From contig JAEWSP010000009.1 in NCBI GenBank assembly GCA_023459795.1, positions 1 to 57,166 on the forward strand: a stretch of DNA of 57,166 nt, given 5' to 3'. Both the position numbers and the translations under genes were made by a program. The DNA comes from Bacillota bacterium. GTDB lineage: Bacteria > Bacillota_I > Bacilli_A > RFN20 > CAG-288. Position 1 is the stretch's first letter, and each line of letters begins with the position of its first letter. The notes beneath the pieces were generated by a model. It had not been told where the DNA came from and did not search any database. It saw only the letters and a program-made list of their open reading frames with translations. This document shows positions 7,012 to 15,763 of this stretch, piece after piece.

Positions 7012-8818
7012 TCTTCTTCTCCTCCTCCATATCGTAGGCTTCCAGGATATCTCCGACCTCGAGGTTGGCGTTCTCTGCAATCGTCGCGCCGCACTCGAAT
7101 CCGGTCTGGACTTCCTTGGCATCGTCCTTGAAACGCTTCAGGGAAGAGAGGTGGGTCTTCAGGACCAGGTCCTTCTTCCGGAAGACACGGATCTTGTCGG
7201 AACTCTTGATGAAACCGGTGGTGACATAGCAGCCGGCGATCTGTCCGACCTTGCTGGCCTTGAAGAGGGAACGGACTTCCATCTGTCCATGGATGACTTC
7301 CTCCATGACCGGACCGAGCTTTCCCTTCAAAGCTCCCTCGATATCCTCGAGGAGCTTGTAGATGATGTTGTAGGAAAGGACCTGTACCTTCTGCTCCTTG
7401 GAAAGTTCCTTGATGGCAGGGGAGACGGAGACATCGAAAGCGATAAGGATTGCCTTGCTGGCGTTGGCCAGGACCACATCGCCCTGGGTGACGTCTCCGG
7501 AAGTGCAGTGGAGGATATGGAGAGTCGTCCCCGGAACGCTGATCTTGGCAAGCGACGAGCGGAGCGCTTCGGAAGTGCCCTGCGTATCGCTCTTGACGAC
7601 CAGGTTGATATTGGGCAGGACGCCGTTTGCGGCATCTGTTGCAATCTTGGCAAGGCTGACTTCATCGGCTTCCTTGCCGATGCTGCTCTTGGCCTTGGCA
7701 TCGGCAGCAGCCTTGGCTTCCTGCTCGCTTCCGAACTGCTGGAAACGGTCGCCGGCAGTCGGAACGCCGGAAAAACCGGTGATCTGGACCGGAGTCGAAG
7801 GACCGGCTTCCTTGAGCGGCTTGTTGTATTCGTTTGCCATTCTTCTGACCTTGCAGTAGAAGGAACCGACGGCGAGGTAGTCGCCGACATGGAGAGTTCC
7901 GTTCTGGACAAGGAGGGTAGCCTTCGGGCCTTCCCGCTTGTCGAGGGTGGCCTCGACGACGGAGCCGACGGCCGGCTTTTCGCTGGTCGCCTTCAGCTGC
8001 AGCATTTCGGCTAACATGATGACGCCATCCAGAAGGTCATCGATGCCTTCGTTCTTCTTGGCCGAAATCGGGAACATCATCGTATCTCCGCCCCAGCCAT
8101 CCCAGGTGACTCCGAGTCCGGAAAGCTGGGTCTTGACTCTTTCGGCATCGGCTCCCGGCTTGTCGATCTTGTTGATGGCGACAATGACCGGAACCTTGGC
8201 AGCCTTGGCGTGGTCGATAGCTTCGACCGTCTGAGGCTTGACTCCGTCGTCTGCGGCAACGACCAGGATTATGATATCCGTAATCGAGGCGCCTCTGGCA
8301 CGCATGGCCGTGAAAGCTTCATGTCCAGGAGTATCCAAAAACGTGATCTTCTTGCCGTTGACGGACTTCTGGTAGGCACCGATCTCCTGGGTGATACCGC
8401 CGGCTTCCCCTTCTGCAATCCGGGAATGCCGGATAGCATCGATAAGAGTGGTCTTGCCGTGGTCGACATGTCCCATGATCGTAACGACAGGGGCACGTGT
8501 CTCCTTGTCGTTCTCCTTGTCGAAGACAGGGAGGGCGGTATAGTCGTCTTCCCCGGCGACGATTCCTTCCTTCTTGACATCGAGGTTGTTCTTGAGGCAG
8601 ATCTCGGCGATCTGGTCATCGGTGAGAGTGTCGTTCAGAGAAATCATCTTGCCCGATATCAGATAGTCCTTGATTGTCTCGATAGCCGAAATGCCGGATC
8701 TCTTGCTGAACTGATCGAGCGTCAGGATTCCGGAATAGGAGAAAACCCCATCCGTGACTCCCGACGCCGACTTGCCGCCAAATCCCGGCTTCGACTGATT
8801 CTGTTTATTTCTACTCAT
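7004..8818 (-). CDS. infB: Translation initiation factor IF-2
   Basis: GTPase that places initiator fMet-tRNA on the 30S subunit. The N-terminal IF2N-like helical part (about 25-75) is short. The G domain has MGHVDHGKTTLIDAI (G1, near residue 133), DTPGHEAF (G3) and NKIDKPGA (G4). Domains II, III and the C-terminal C1/C2 part follow, ending VGDILEAYDMEEEKKNG. The 604-aa length is that of compact Firmicute/Mollicute IF-2, without the long N-terminal extension of E. coli. It overlaps both ylxQ and rbfA by 8 bases. Confidence 0.96.
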   Translation of the reverse strand: MSRNKQNQSKPGFGGKSASGVTDGVFSYSGILTLDQFSKRSGISAIETIKDYLISGKMISLNDTLTDDQIAEICLKNNLDVKKEGIVAGEDDYTALPVFDKENDKETRAPVVTIMGHVDHGKTTLIDAIRHSRIAEGEAGGITQEIGAYQKSVNGKKITFLDTPGHEAFTAMRARGASITDIIILVVAADDGVKPQTVEAIDHAKAAKVPVIVAINKIDKPGADAERVKTQLSGLGVTWDGWGGDTMMFPISAKKNEGIDDLLDGVIMLAEMLQLKATSEKPAVGSVVEATLDKREGPKATLLVQNGTLHVGDYLAVGSFYCKVRRMANEYNKPLKEAGPSTPVQITGFSGVPTAGDRFQQFGSEQEAKAAADAKAKSSIGKEADEVSLAKIATDAANGVLPNINLVVKSDTQGTSEALRSSLAKISVPGTTLHILHCTSGDVTQGDVVLANASKAILIAFDVSVSPAIKELSKEQKVQVLSYNIIYKLLEDIEGALKGKLGPVMEEVIHGQMEVRSLFKASKVGQIAGCYVTTGFIKSSDKIRVFRKKDLVLKTHLSSLKRFKDDAKEVQTGFECGATIAENANLEVGDILEAYDMEEEKKNG

Positions 8819-9173
8819 TTACGCCTCCTCCTTCGGATGCTTTCGTCTCTTCTTCCTTCCCGGATAGGATATCGTAGATGGCCTTCCCGAGATGCGGATC
8901 CCGGATGCCGAGTGCGGAAACCTTTTCGTATCCTGCTGCCAAAGCCAGATTGAATTCTCCCTTGTAATCGAGGATCAGGATGTTCTTCCGACCTGCAGAG
9001 AGGTTCTGAAGATGTTCCTTGTTCCTGTCGCTGGAAGTGGAAGTGAGGATCAGGAGGGAAACTTTCCCTTTCGAGAGTCCTTCTTCCAGCCTCATCCCGA
9101 CCAGCAGTCCCCGGGGCATCTTCTTGGCAAAGCCGAAGTAGCCTTCCAGTTTCTTTTCCGTTACAGGGTTCAT
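8811..9173 (-). CDS. ylxQ: YlxQ-like L7Ae-family RNA-binding protein
   Basis: A small L7Ae/L30e-type protein (120 aa) in its usual place between ylxR and infB. The N-terminus is EKKLEGYFGFAKKMPRGLLVGM. The core SLLILTSTSSDRNKEHLQNL matches the family's A-x-D-A-S-x-N-T region only loosely. IRDPHLGKAIYDIL corresponds to the usual GKA-I motif. The tail (EEETKASEGGGVNE) is low complexity. The start overlaps the ylxR stop as ATGA. Assignment rests on position and fold-like features. Confidence 0.75.
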   Translation of the reverse strand: MNPVTEKKLEGYFGFAKKMPRGLLVGMRLEEGLSKGKVSLLILTSTSSDRNKEHLQNLSAGRKNILILDYKGEFNLALAAGYEKVSALGIRDPHLGKAIYDILSGKEEETKASEGGGVNE

Positions 9174-9415
9174 CCTTCGATCTCCTTCACAAACAGAGGA
9201 TCCAGCTTCCTGCCTTTGGTGAAGCGGTTGAGCTTCTTCGTCTGGATAGCCAGGCGGATCTTCTCCTTGTCCCGATAGAGGTAGAATCCTCTTCCCGGCA
9301 GAGTGTTGTCTTTGTCGAAGAGGACTTCCTCTTCCCGGACGACAAGGCGGTAGAGGTCCTTGCGGGGATATGTCTTCCTCGTAAGGACATCCATCCTACT
9401 GATAATCTTCTCCAA
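9170..9415 (-). CDS. ylxR: YlxR-family protein (RNase P modulator RnpM family)
   Basis: An 81-aa basic protein in the conserved slot after nusA. It has RMDVLTRKTYPRKDLYRLV near the N-terminus and the family motif GRGFYLYRD. The usual Cys in R-M-C-V is Asp here. The start used is a TTG at 9415; an in-frame ATG at 9394, with GGAG 14 bases upstream, is an alternative that would cut the conserved Arg. Members in Bacillus bind RNase P RNA; that role here is inferred from family membership. Confidence 0.8.
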   Translation of the reverse strand: MEKIISRMDVLTRKTYPRKDLYRLVVREEEVLFDKDNTLPGRGFYLYRDKEKIRLAIQTKKLNRFTKGRKLDPLFVKEIEG

Positions 9416-9417
9416 GG

Positions 9418-11391
9418 CTATTTGCTGTTCTCGATATCGGAATAATCCTCATCGAGCTCCTCATCCTTCTCGTCATAGTAGTCTCCCGTCGGATTGCCGT
9501 TGGCATCGACGCCGTTCTCTTCCTGCATGGCTTCGAGCTCTTCCTTCGTATAGATAGGGAGTGCCTTGGCCTTGGAAGCGGCAGTCGGAGTAGTTCCGGT
9601 CTTCGGAGCTTCGACTTCCTGTTCCGGCTGGTCATGATAGAAGCGACGCTTGTAGGAACGGGTTTCGGCCGGTCCCTTCTTGGAGGAGATGGCTTCTTCG
9701 AGGTCGGCGAGGGAAACCTTCGGCTTGTTGTAGATTTCGACGTGTTCGACCTTCTCCTCCTTCTTCGGCTCTTCCTTCATTTCTTCGGCAGGCTTTGCTT
9801 CCACAACCGGCTTTGCTTCTTCTGCCGGTGCAGCTTCGGCCTTCTTCTCTTCTAAAGGCTCTGCAGCTTCGGCAGGCTTTGCAGCTTCGACAGCGTTCTC
9901 GGCAGCGGCAGGTGCAGCTTCCGGCTTGCTTTCTTCTACGGCTTCGCCGGATTCGACCGGCTTTGCCTCTTCTTCTATAGGGGCAGCAGCTTCCGTAGCG
10001 ATCGGAGCATTCTTCTTGGCTTCCTCTTCTGCTTCCTTCTTCACCAGTTCCTGGACCTGCGGAACCATGAGGTACTTCAGTCCGGCCTTGATGGCATCAT
10101 CGGCAGTCTGGACGTTGATCTTGGTCATCGTGATCTTGCTGGCAAGACGGACGTTGGCACCGGAAGTTCCGATGGCAATACCCTGCTGGCCGTTGGCAAC
10201 GACGACGGTAACCGGCGGATACTCGTATTCCTTCTCGCGCTCGAGTTCATCGTAATGGACATTGGAGTCGAAGAAGTCGTCCGGGCAGTTGAGACCGGTG
10301 ATTTCCGCCGGCTTCATGGATTCGATGACCTGGAGGGCCTTGTTCTGATGGTAGACGAGGACATCGATCTTCTCGCCGTGGAGTTCATTGGTAAGGGTCT
10401 TCATACGGGTCGATTCCGGACCGACGCAGGCGCCGATAGGATCGACATTCGCATTCATGCTTTCGACGAAGACCTTCGTCCTTCTGCCGGCTTCCCTGGC
10501 CAGAGCTCTCACCTTGACGGTTCCGTTCTGGATTTCCGGGATGGAAGCCTTCATAAGGGCAAGGATGAACTGCTCGCTGGTTCTGGAGATGACAAGGGAC
10601 GGCGGGTTCATCTTGTCCGATACGTCGCTCAGATATACCGTGACGACGTCTCCGACATTGAAATGGTCGCTGGGGTTGAGGTTTCTTCCGCGGAGGAATC
10701 CGGAAGCCTTGCCGAAACTCAGTTCGTAGGAAACCGGCTTCTCGCCCTTGTTGGCGGCCTGCGGACGGAATGTGGAGAAGGCACCGGCACCGGTGTCGAC
10801 TCTGGTGACAGTACCCTTGATGAGTCCGCCGATCTGGTTGGAATAAAGAGCGAGGATGGAATTCCGGCTGGCTTCCTTGAGCTTGGCCTGGAAGAGCTGC
10901 TTGACACGGCGGATATAGGCCTTGTTGAGGTTCTTCATATCGAAAGGAAGCTCGACGACGTCGCCTAGCTTTGCATCCTTCTTGACCACTTTGGCATCTT
11001 CCAGGGAGACCTGATAGGAATCATCCGTGATGTCGTCTTCATCCATAACGGTCTTGATATCGTAGATCTGGAAAGAGGAGAGATCCGGAGTGACCTCGAC
11101 CTTGGCCTTGACGAGGTCCTTGGCCGGATCATCGGAATCCTTGTTGAAGAGTCCCGGATAGGACCAGTCGAGATACGCCTGGGTCATGGCATCGAGAAGG
11201 ATCTTCTCGACCTGATCGACGGTGATCATCGCATCGTTCTGGATCTCATTGACGGCCTGGACGAAAGTATCCCGGTCGATCAGTCCGGAGACGATGGTGT
11301 TGTCTTCCGCAGCCTTCTTGGTTCTCTTCTTCGTCTTCTTCGCGGCCTTCTCGTCCATTCCCTGCTCGGCTACAACCTTTTCTTCTGCCAT
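9418..11391 (-). CDS. nusA: Transcription termination/antitermination factor NusA with long C-terminal extension
   Basis: Binds RNA polymerase and RNA and modulates pausing, termination and antitermination. A Lys/Ala-rich N-terminal extension of about 35 residues comes first, then the polymerase-binding domain, the S1 domain (LIKGTVTRVDTGAGAF), KH1 (VDPIGACVGPESTRMKTL) and KH2 (VVANGQQGIAIGTSGANVRLASKIT). From about residue 450 to 657 there is a Glu/Ala/Pro/Lys low-complexity tail ending in an acidic stretch (EKDEELDEDYSDIENSK). Core NusA of Firmicutes is about 350-400 aa, so the tail is unusual. AGGAG precedes the ATG. It is the second gene of the operon. Confidence 0.94.
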   Translation of the reverse strand: MAEEKVVAEQGMDEKAAKKTKKRTKKAAEDNTIVSGLIDRDTFVQAVNEIQNDAMITVDQVEKILLDAMTQAYLDWSYPGLFNKDSDDPAKDLVKAKVEVTPDLSSFQIYDIKTVMDEDDITDDSYQVSLEDAKVVKKDAKLGDVVELPFDMKNLNKAYIRRVKQLFQAKLKEASRNSILALYSNQIGGLIKGTVTRVDTGAGAFSTFRPQAANKGEKPVSYELSFGKASGFLRGRNLNPSDHFNVGDVVTVYLSDVSDKMNPPSLVISRTSEQFILALMKASIPEIQNGTVKVRALAREAGRRTKVFVESMNANVDPIGACVGPESTRMKTLTNELHGEKIDVLVYHQNKALQVIESMKPAEITGLNCPDDFFDSNVHYDELEREKEYEYPPVTVVVANGQQGIAIGTSGANVRLASKITMTKINVQTADDAIKAGLKYLMVPQVQELVKKEAEEEAKKNAPIATEAAAPIEEEAKPVESGEAVEESKPEAAPAAAENAVEAAKPAEAAEPLEEKKAEAAPAEEAKPVVEAKPAEEMKEEPKKEEKVEHVEIYNKPKVSLADLEEAISSKKGPAETRSYKRRFYHDQPEQEVEAPKTGTTPTAASKAKALPIYTKEELEAMQEENGVDANGNPTGDYYDEKDEELDEDYSDIENSK

Positions 11392-11425
11392 AATGTTACT
11401 GGTTCTCCTGTTTTATATTAAGCCC

Positions 11426-11884
11426 TTAGGCTTTGTAACCCATATGAATCGAAACGGCATCGGCATTGGCGACAGTTCTTTCCTTCTTCCGTCCCTTGAT
11501 GAAGTAAAGGACGGTGAAGGAATCCTTGTCCGCTTCCACAAGCTTTGCCGTGATCTTTTCCCCGTCTTTCAGCACGAGGTCGAGATACCGGTCCTTAAGC
11601 TTTCCCAGGTCGGAGAGAGGAATCTCCCGCTCGTTTCCGCCGGAGGCAATATCCAGGACATAGTTGTCCGGAAGATTGTCGATCTTGTCCAGCTTCGGGT
11701 TCACGCTGTCCGTAAAGGACTGGATGGTGGCCATGTCGATCGAATAATCCTTGTCGATAAGGACTTCGAGAGTCGGTCCGTTGTCCCCGTTCTGCAGGAA
11801 CTTCACGGAAAGCAGCTCGATTCCCATGGAATCCGCTGTCTCCTTCAGCATCGCCTTCGTCTTTTCCAGTACGTCTTCGTTCAT
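11426..11884 (-). CDS. rimP: Ribosome maturation factor RimP
   Basis: Needed for maturation of the 30S subunit. The 152-aa product has the usual length. It shows MGIELLSVKFLQNGDNGPTLEVLIDKDYSIDMATIQSFTDSVNPKLD, corresponding to the N-terminal alpha/beta domain, and YVLDIASGGNEREIPLSDL, corresponding to the family's LEVSSPGxxRPL segment. The C-terminal SH3-like barrel follows. It is the first gene of the operon, 34 bases before nusA, behind a leader that contains an attenuator-like hairpin. Confidence 0.92.
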   Translation of the reverse strand: MNEDVLEKTKAMLKETADSMGIELLSVKFLQNGDNGPTLEVLIDKDYSIDMATIQSFTDSVNPKLDKIDNLPDNYVLDIASGGNEREIPLSDLGKLKDRYLDLVLKDGEKITAKLVEADKDSFTVLYFIKGRKKERTVANADAVSIHMGYKA

Positions 11885-11895
11885 GATTCCCCCTT

Positions 11896-11935
11896 AGAAC
11901 AAAGAAAGAGTGAACCCCCGAAGGAGCTCACTCTT
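11896..11935 (-). promoter_or_regulatory. Attenuator-like terminator in the rimP-nusA leader
   Basis: The arms 11923-11935 and 11906-11918 form a 13-bp stem (two or so G-T wobbles) with a TTCG loop. On the minus strand the stem is followed by TCTTTGTTCT. It lies 21 bases before the rimP start and downstream of the only visible promoter, so it would stop transcription before rimP-nusA-infB unless bypassed. Confidence 0.6.
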
Positions 11936-11996
11936 AATGTTCAGTTAAGAATGATGCAGGCAAAGCCCGCTGCCTTTCTTTCGAAAGACAGGAACA

Positions 11997-12027
11997 TTAT
12001 AGCAAATGCCGTAAAGAAAGAGTCAAG
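11997..12027 (-). promoter_or_regulatory. Promoter of the rimP-nusA-infB operon
   Basis: Minus-strand TTGACT (12022-12027) and an extended -10 TGC-TATAAT (11997-12002) are separated by 19 bases. The predicted leader is about 105 bases. Confidence 0.65.
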
Positions 12028-12148
12028 AAAAAGATGTATTTTTGCCCCTATATATAAGAAAGAGGTAAAACTAGTACTTCCAAATGTGAAACCGCCAGGA
12101 AAAGTAATAGAATCAGGAGAAGCTTTTTTGCTTCCGGAAAGGATTCCT

Positions 12149-13978
12149 ATGCTGAACAAAGTATCCGACAGTTATAAAAAAAACCTGCCCGCCCTTATCA
12201 TCGGGCCTCTTCTCAAGATGGTCGAAGCCTTCTTCGACCTCTTGATTCCTCTCATCATGAAGGCCGTCATCGATCTTTCGGCATATAAGACCCCGGCTGC
12301 CATCCAGAACCCGCTCTCCTCATCCTTGGCCTCCTTCCTCCTTTCCCTTCCGGCGCTGGCGAAGTACAATGACGAACTGAACGCCGCTTTGGTCGGCGGA
12401 CTGGTGATCCTGGTCCTTGGGATCGTCGGATTCCTGGTGACCATGGTGACGCAGTACATAGCGGCAAGGACAGCCTCTTCGATCGGCGCCGAAGTCCGGA
12501 GCTCCCTATACAAGAAGATTCTTTCCCTTTCCAAAAGGGAGAGGGAGGCTTTCGGCCCCGGCAAGCTTCTGACGGTACTGAATGCGGACTCCTACCAGGT
12601 CCAGCAGGGAGTCCTTATCTTCATCCGCCTTATCGTCCGTGCTCCCTTTGTCATCCTTGGCGCTTTAGCGATTTCCTTTGTGCTGGATAGGAACATCGGG
12701 TTCGTCTTCCTGGCCATCATCCCTCTTATCCTTGTCGTTATCTTTGTCATCATGCTGAGAAGCTCCAGGGAATACCTGGGGATCCAGACAAGGCTGGACG
12801 GCCTTTCCACCAAGACCGGGGATACCCTGGAAGGGGCAAAAGCCATCCGGAGCTTCCATACGGAAGAGTACGAGGACCAGTCTTTTGCGGATAGTGCCGA
12901 AGGGTACAAGAAAGCCTCCATCCATGTCGGAAAGATCCAGGCCCTTATCAACCCCCTTACCTTCGGAATCATTTCGATTGCCACTCTGGCGGTCGTCCTC
13001 TTCGGCGGAATGCCAATCCTGGAGGGGAGTGCCGAGAAGGAACTTTCCGCTTCCACCATCATCACGGAAGTAGCTTACCTTCTGCAGATCTTCACGACGC
13101 TTGTCCAGCTTACGAACGTTGTCATGGTCCTTACCAAATCCGGGGTGTCGCGGAAACGCTGCGACGAAGTCCTTGCCCTTGTCCCCTCTATCGTCGAGAA
13201 GAAGGATGCCCTGACTCTTTCTGTTTCCAAGGGGGAGGACATCTTCTCCTTCAAGGATGTGTCCCTGGCCTACAAGGACGGAGGAAACAATGCCCTTTCG
13301 GATATCTCCTTCTCTCTGGAGAAAGGACAGTCTTTGGGAATCATCGGACCTACGGGATGCGGAAAATCGACCCTTATCTCCCTTATGGAAAGGTTCCTCG
13401 ATGCCACCAAGGGAAGTCTCCTCTACAAAGGGCATCCTATTCAGGACTATTCCCTTTCTTCCTTGCACAGGGAACTTGGACTCGTACCGCAGAAATCCCA
13501 GTTGCTAAGCGGAACCATACGTTCCAACCTGCTTCTCGGGAACCCGGATGCAACGGATGAGAATATCCGAAAAGCCTTGCAAGAAAGCGATGCTCTGGAG
13601 TTTGTCGGAAAAAAAGAAAACGGATTTGATTCACTTGTCGAGGAAGAAGGCAAGAATTTCTCCGGAGGGCAGAGGCAGAGGCTTTCCATTGCAAGGGCAT
13701 TGCTCCGCAATCCGGAAGTCCTGATTCTCGATGATGCCACCTCCGCTCTCGACCTTCTTACGGATAGGAAGGTCAGGGACAATATCGCAAACTCCTACCC
13801 CGGGCTTACGAAGGTGATCGTTTCCCAGCGTGTATCGACGATCCAGGACTGCGACCTGATCCTGGTCCTGTACGGCGGGAAGATCCTTGCTTCCGGGAAG
13901 CATGAAGACCTGCTTTCCAGTTCCAAACTCTATCGGGAAACATTCGAATCCCAGACGAGGAAGGAGGAAGAAAGATGA
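12149..13978 (+). CDS. ABC exporter half-transporter, degenerate-site subunit
   Basis: Type IV ABC exporter half (609 aa from the ATG at 12149, with AAAGGA 8 bases upstream). Six membrane helices occupy about 15-330 and the ATPase domain about 360-600. Walker A is GPTGCGKST and the signature FSGGQRQRL. Walker B is VLILDDATSAL, with Asp instead of the catalytic Glu, and the H-loop reads VSQRVSTI, with Gln in place of His. These changes are those of the degenerate-site subunit in TM287/288-type heterodimers. The next gene overlaps by 4 bases and supplies the other half. No C39 peptidase domain is present. The substrate is unknown: drug, lipid or peptide. Confidence 0.88.
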   Translation: MLNKVSDSYKKNLPALIIGPLLKMVEAFFDLLIPLIMKAVIDLSAYKTPAAIQNPLSSSLASFLLSLPALAKYNDELNAALVGGLVILVLGIVGFLVTMVTQYIAARTASSIGAEVRSSLYKKILSLSKREREAFGPGKLLTVLNADSYQVQQGVLIFIRLIVRAPFVILGALAISFVLDRNIGFVFLAIIPLILVVIFVIMLRSSREYLGIQTRLDGLSTKTGDTLEGAKAIRSFHTEEYEDQSFADSAEGYKKASIHVGKIQALINPLTFGIISIATLAVVLFGGMPILEGSAEKELSASTIITEVAYLLQIFTTLVQLTNVVMVLTKSGVSRKRCDEVLALVPSIVEKKDALTLSVSKGEDIFSFKDVSLAYKDGGNNALSDISFSLEKGQSLGIIGPTGCGKSTLISLMERFLDATKGSLLYKGHPIQDYSLSSLHRELGLVPQKSQLLSGTIRSNLLLGNPDATDENIRKALQESDALEFVGKKENGFDSLVEEEGKNFSGGQRQRLSIARALLRNPEVLILDDATSALDLLTDRKVRDNIANSYPGLTKVIVSQRVSTIQDCDLILVLYGGKILASGKHEDLLSSSKLYRETFESQTRKEEER

Positions 13979-15717
13979 ACTCCAAACAACGTTTCCTGTC
14001 TTATCTGAAAGGACAGAAGAAATCGATTGCCTTCCTTTCCTTCTCCGTGCTTGGCTTCCTTCTTGCAAACCTCTCCCAGCCGCTCTTTGTCGGTCTTGCC
14101 CTCGATGATGCACTGGCTGGAAACCAGGCCTCCTTTGTCCTGATCCTGTCCCTGTCCCTTGCCTTCTCCCTGCTTGGCGGAGTGCTCGACTTCTTCTTCG
14201 AATACAGCGTCAGCAGGATGACCCAGGAAGTCATCTTCGGTATAAGGAAGGATGTCTTCTGCAAATACAACTCCGTCAGCATCGGTTTCCTCTTCGGGAA
14301 GAAGGACGGCGATATGCTGCAGCTGGAGATCGGGGATATCGAGAATGTAGCAAACGGACTCTTCAGCACTTTCAAATCCCTGGTGGAAGGAATCCTTACG
14401 ATCCTTATTACGATCATCCTGATTTTCTCCCTGAACTGGATTCTGGCTCTTTCCGTCATCCTCCTTACTCCGCTCAGCTTCTTCGTCAGCCGTTTTGTCG
14501 CCAGGTTCTCTAGGAAGTACTTCCGGAAACAGGCCGGGCTTATGAGCGGACTGAACGAAGTCTCCATGGAAGCACTCGGGAATTCGGATCTTCTTGCTGC
14601 CCTCGATGCCAAGGAATCCTCCGAGGAAGGATTTGCCCGGAAGAACGAAGTACTGAAAAACGAAAGCCGGATTGCCCTCTTCTCCGCCTCCTGGACGAAT
14701 CCGACGACGAGGCTTGTGAACAACACCATCTATGCCCTGGTCGGAATCGGAGGCATCGTCCTTATCGGCCTGACCAGGGACCAGAATGCCACCCTCCTCT
14801 CCCTAGGTGCATTGATGACGATAGGCCGGCTCTCCAGCTTCCTTTCCTATACGAACCAGTATACGAAGCCGTTCAACGAAATCTCCGGAGTCGTAGGAGA
14901 CTTCGAGCAGGCGGCCTCAAGCTTTCACCGGATCTCTGCTTTCCTGGATACGGAAGACGATATCGATTCCGGAACAAAGGAAGTGGAGGACATACAGTCT
15001 ATCCGGTTCGACCACATGTATTTCTCCTACGAGAAAGGAAAGAAGCTGATCGAAGACTTCTCCGAGACTATCCATAAGGGAGAGAAGGTTGCAATCGTCG
15101 GGCCTACCGGGGCCGGAAAGACGACCCTCATCAATGTCCTGATGCGTTTCTACGACCCGACCAAAGGCAAGATCCTCTACAACGGAATTGACGGAGAGGA
15201 GATAGGGAAAGCTTCCCTCCGGAAGAACTTCGGCATGGTCCTGCAGGAGACATGGGTCTTCCATGGGACCGTAAGGGAGAATGTCCGGTACGGAAAGAGG
15301 GATGCCACCGACGCCGAGGTCGAGGAAGCCTGCAAGGAAGCCAATGCCGATTCCTTCATCCAGACCCTTCCGGAAGGATACGATACTGTGATTTCCGCAA
15401 AGTCCGGACTCAGCGACGGGGAAAGGCAGATGCTCTCCATTGCCCGTGTCCTCCTTGCAAAGCCCGATATCGTGATCCTGGATGAGGCGACTTCCAACGT
15501 CGATACCAGAACCGAGATGAAGATTACGGAAGCCTTCCAGAGACTGCTCGACGGAAGAACCAGCATCACGATCGCGCACCGCCTAAGCACCATCCGGAAT
15601 TCGGACGTCATCTATGTCCTCAAGGACGGCTCCATCGTCGAGACTGGGAGCCACGCCGCCCTTATGGGAAAGAAGGGATTCTACTACTCCCTGTATTCCT
15701 CCCAGTTCAAGAAGTAG
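13975..15717 (+). CDS. ABC exporter half-transporter, partner subunit
   Basis: Second half (580 aa) of the heterodimeric exporter, starting in an ATGA overlap with the first. Six membrane helices lie within about 1-310. The ATPase domain has Walker A GPTGAGKTT, an altered signature LSDGERQ (canonical LSGGQ), Walker B IVILDEATSNVD with the catalytic Glu, and H-loop TIAHRLSTI with His. The non-canonical signature faces the altered Walker B and H-loop of the partner, so one ATP site is degenerate and one is canonical. The gene ends just before a bidirectional terminator. Confidence 0.9.
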   Translation: MNSKQRFLSYLKGQKKSIAFLSFSVLGFLLANLSQPLFVGLALDDALAGNQASFVLILSLSLAFSLLGGVLDFFFEYSVSRMTQEVIFGIRKDVFCKYNSVSIGFLFGKKDGDMLQLEIGDIENVANGLFSTFKSLVEGILTILITIILIFSLNWILALSVILLTPLSFFVSRFVARFSRKYFRKQAGLMSGLNEVSMEALGNSDLLAALDAKESSEEGFARKNEVLKNESRIALFSASWTNPTTRLVNNTIYALVGIGGIVLIGLTRDQNATLLSLGALMTIGRLSSFLSYTNQYTKPFNEISGVVGDFEQAASSFHRISAFLDTEDDIDSGTKEVEDIQSIRFDHMYFSYEKGKKLIEDFSETIHKGEKVAIVGPTGAGKTTLINVLMRFYDPTKGKILYNGIDGEEIGKASLRKNFGMVLQETWVFHGTVRENVRYGKRDATDAEVEEACKEANADSFIQTLPEGYDTVISAKSGLSDGERQMLSIARVLLAKPDIVILDEATSNVDTRTEMKITEAFQRLLDGRTSITIAHRLSTIRNSDVIYVLKDGSIVETGSHAALMGKKGFYYSLYSSQFKK

Positions 15718-15726
15718 ATACAACAC

Positions 15727-15757
15727 AAAAAAGAGGAAGCAAGTTGCTTCCTCTTTT
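15727..15757. terminator. Bidirectional terminator between the ABC exporter and ruvX
   Basis: GAGGAAGC (15733-15740) pairs with GCTTCCTC (15746-15753), flanked by AAAAAA and TTTT. It serves the convergent exporter and ruvX genes. Confidence 0.85.
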
Positions 15758-15763
15758 CTTTGG

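Noticed and set aside
11222..12148. A 309-codon N-terminal extension of the first ABC exporter subunit
   Set aside because: It is antisense to nusA and rimP and the true ATG at 12149 has an RBS and the usual exporter N-terminus.
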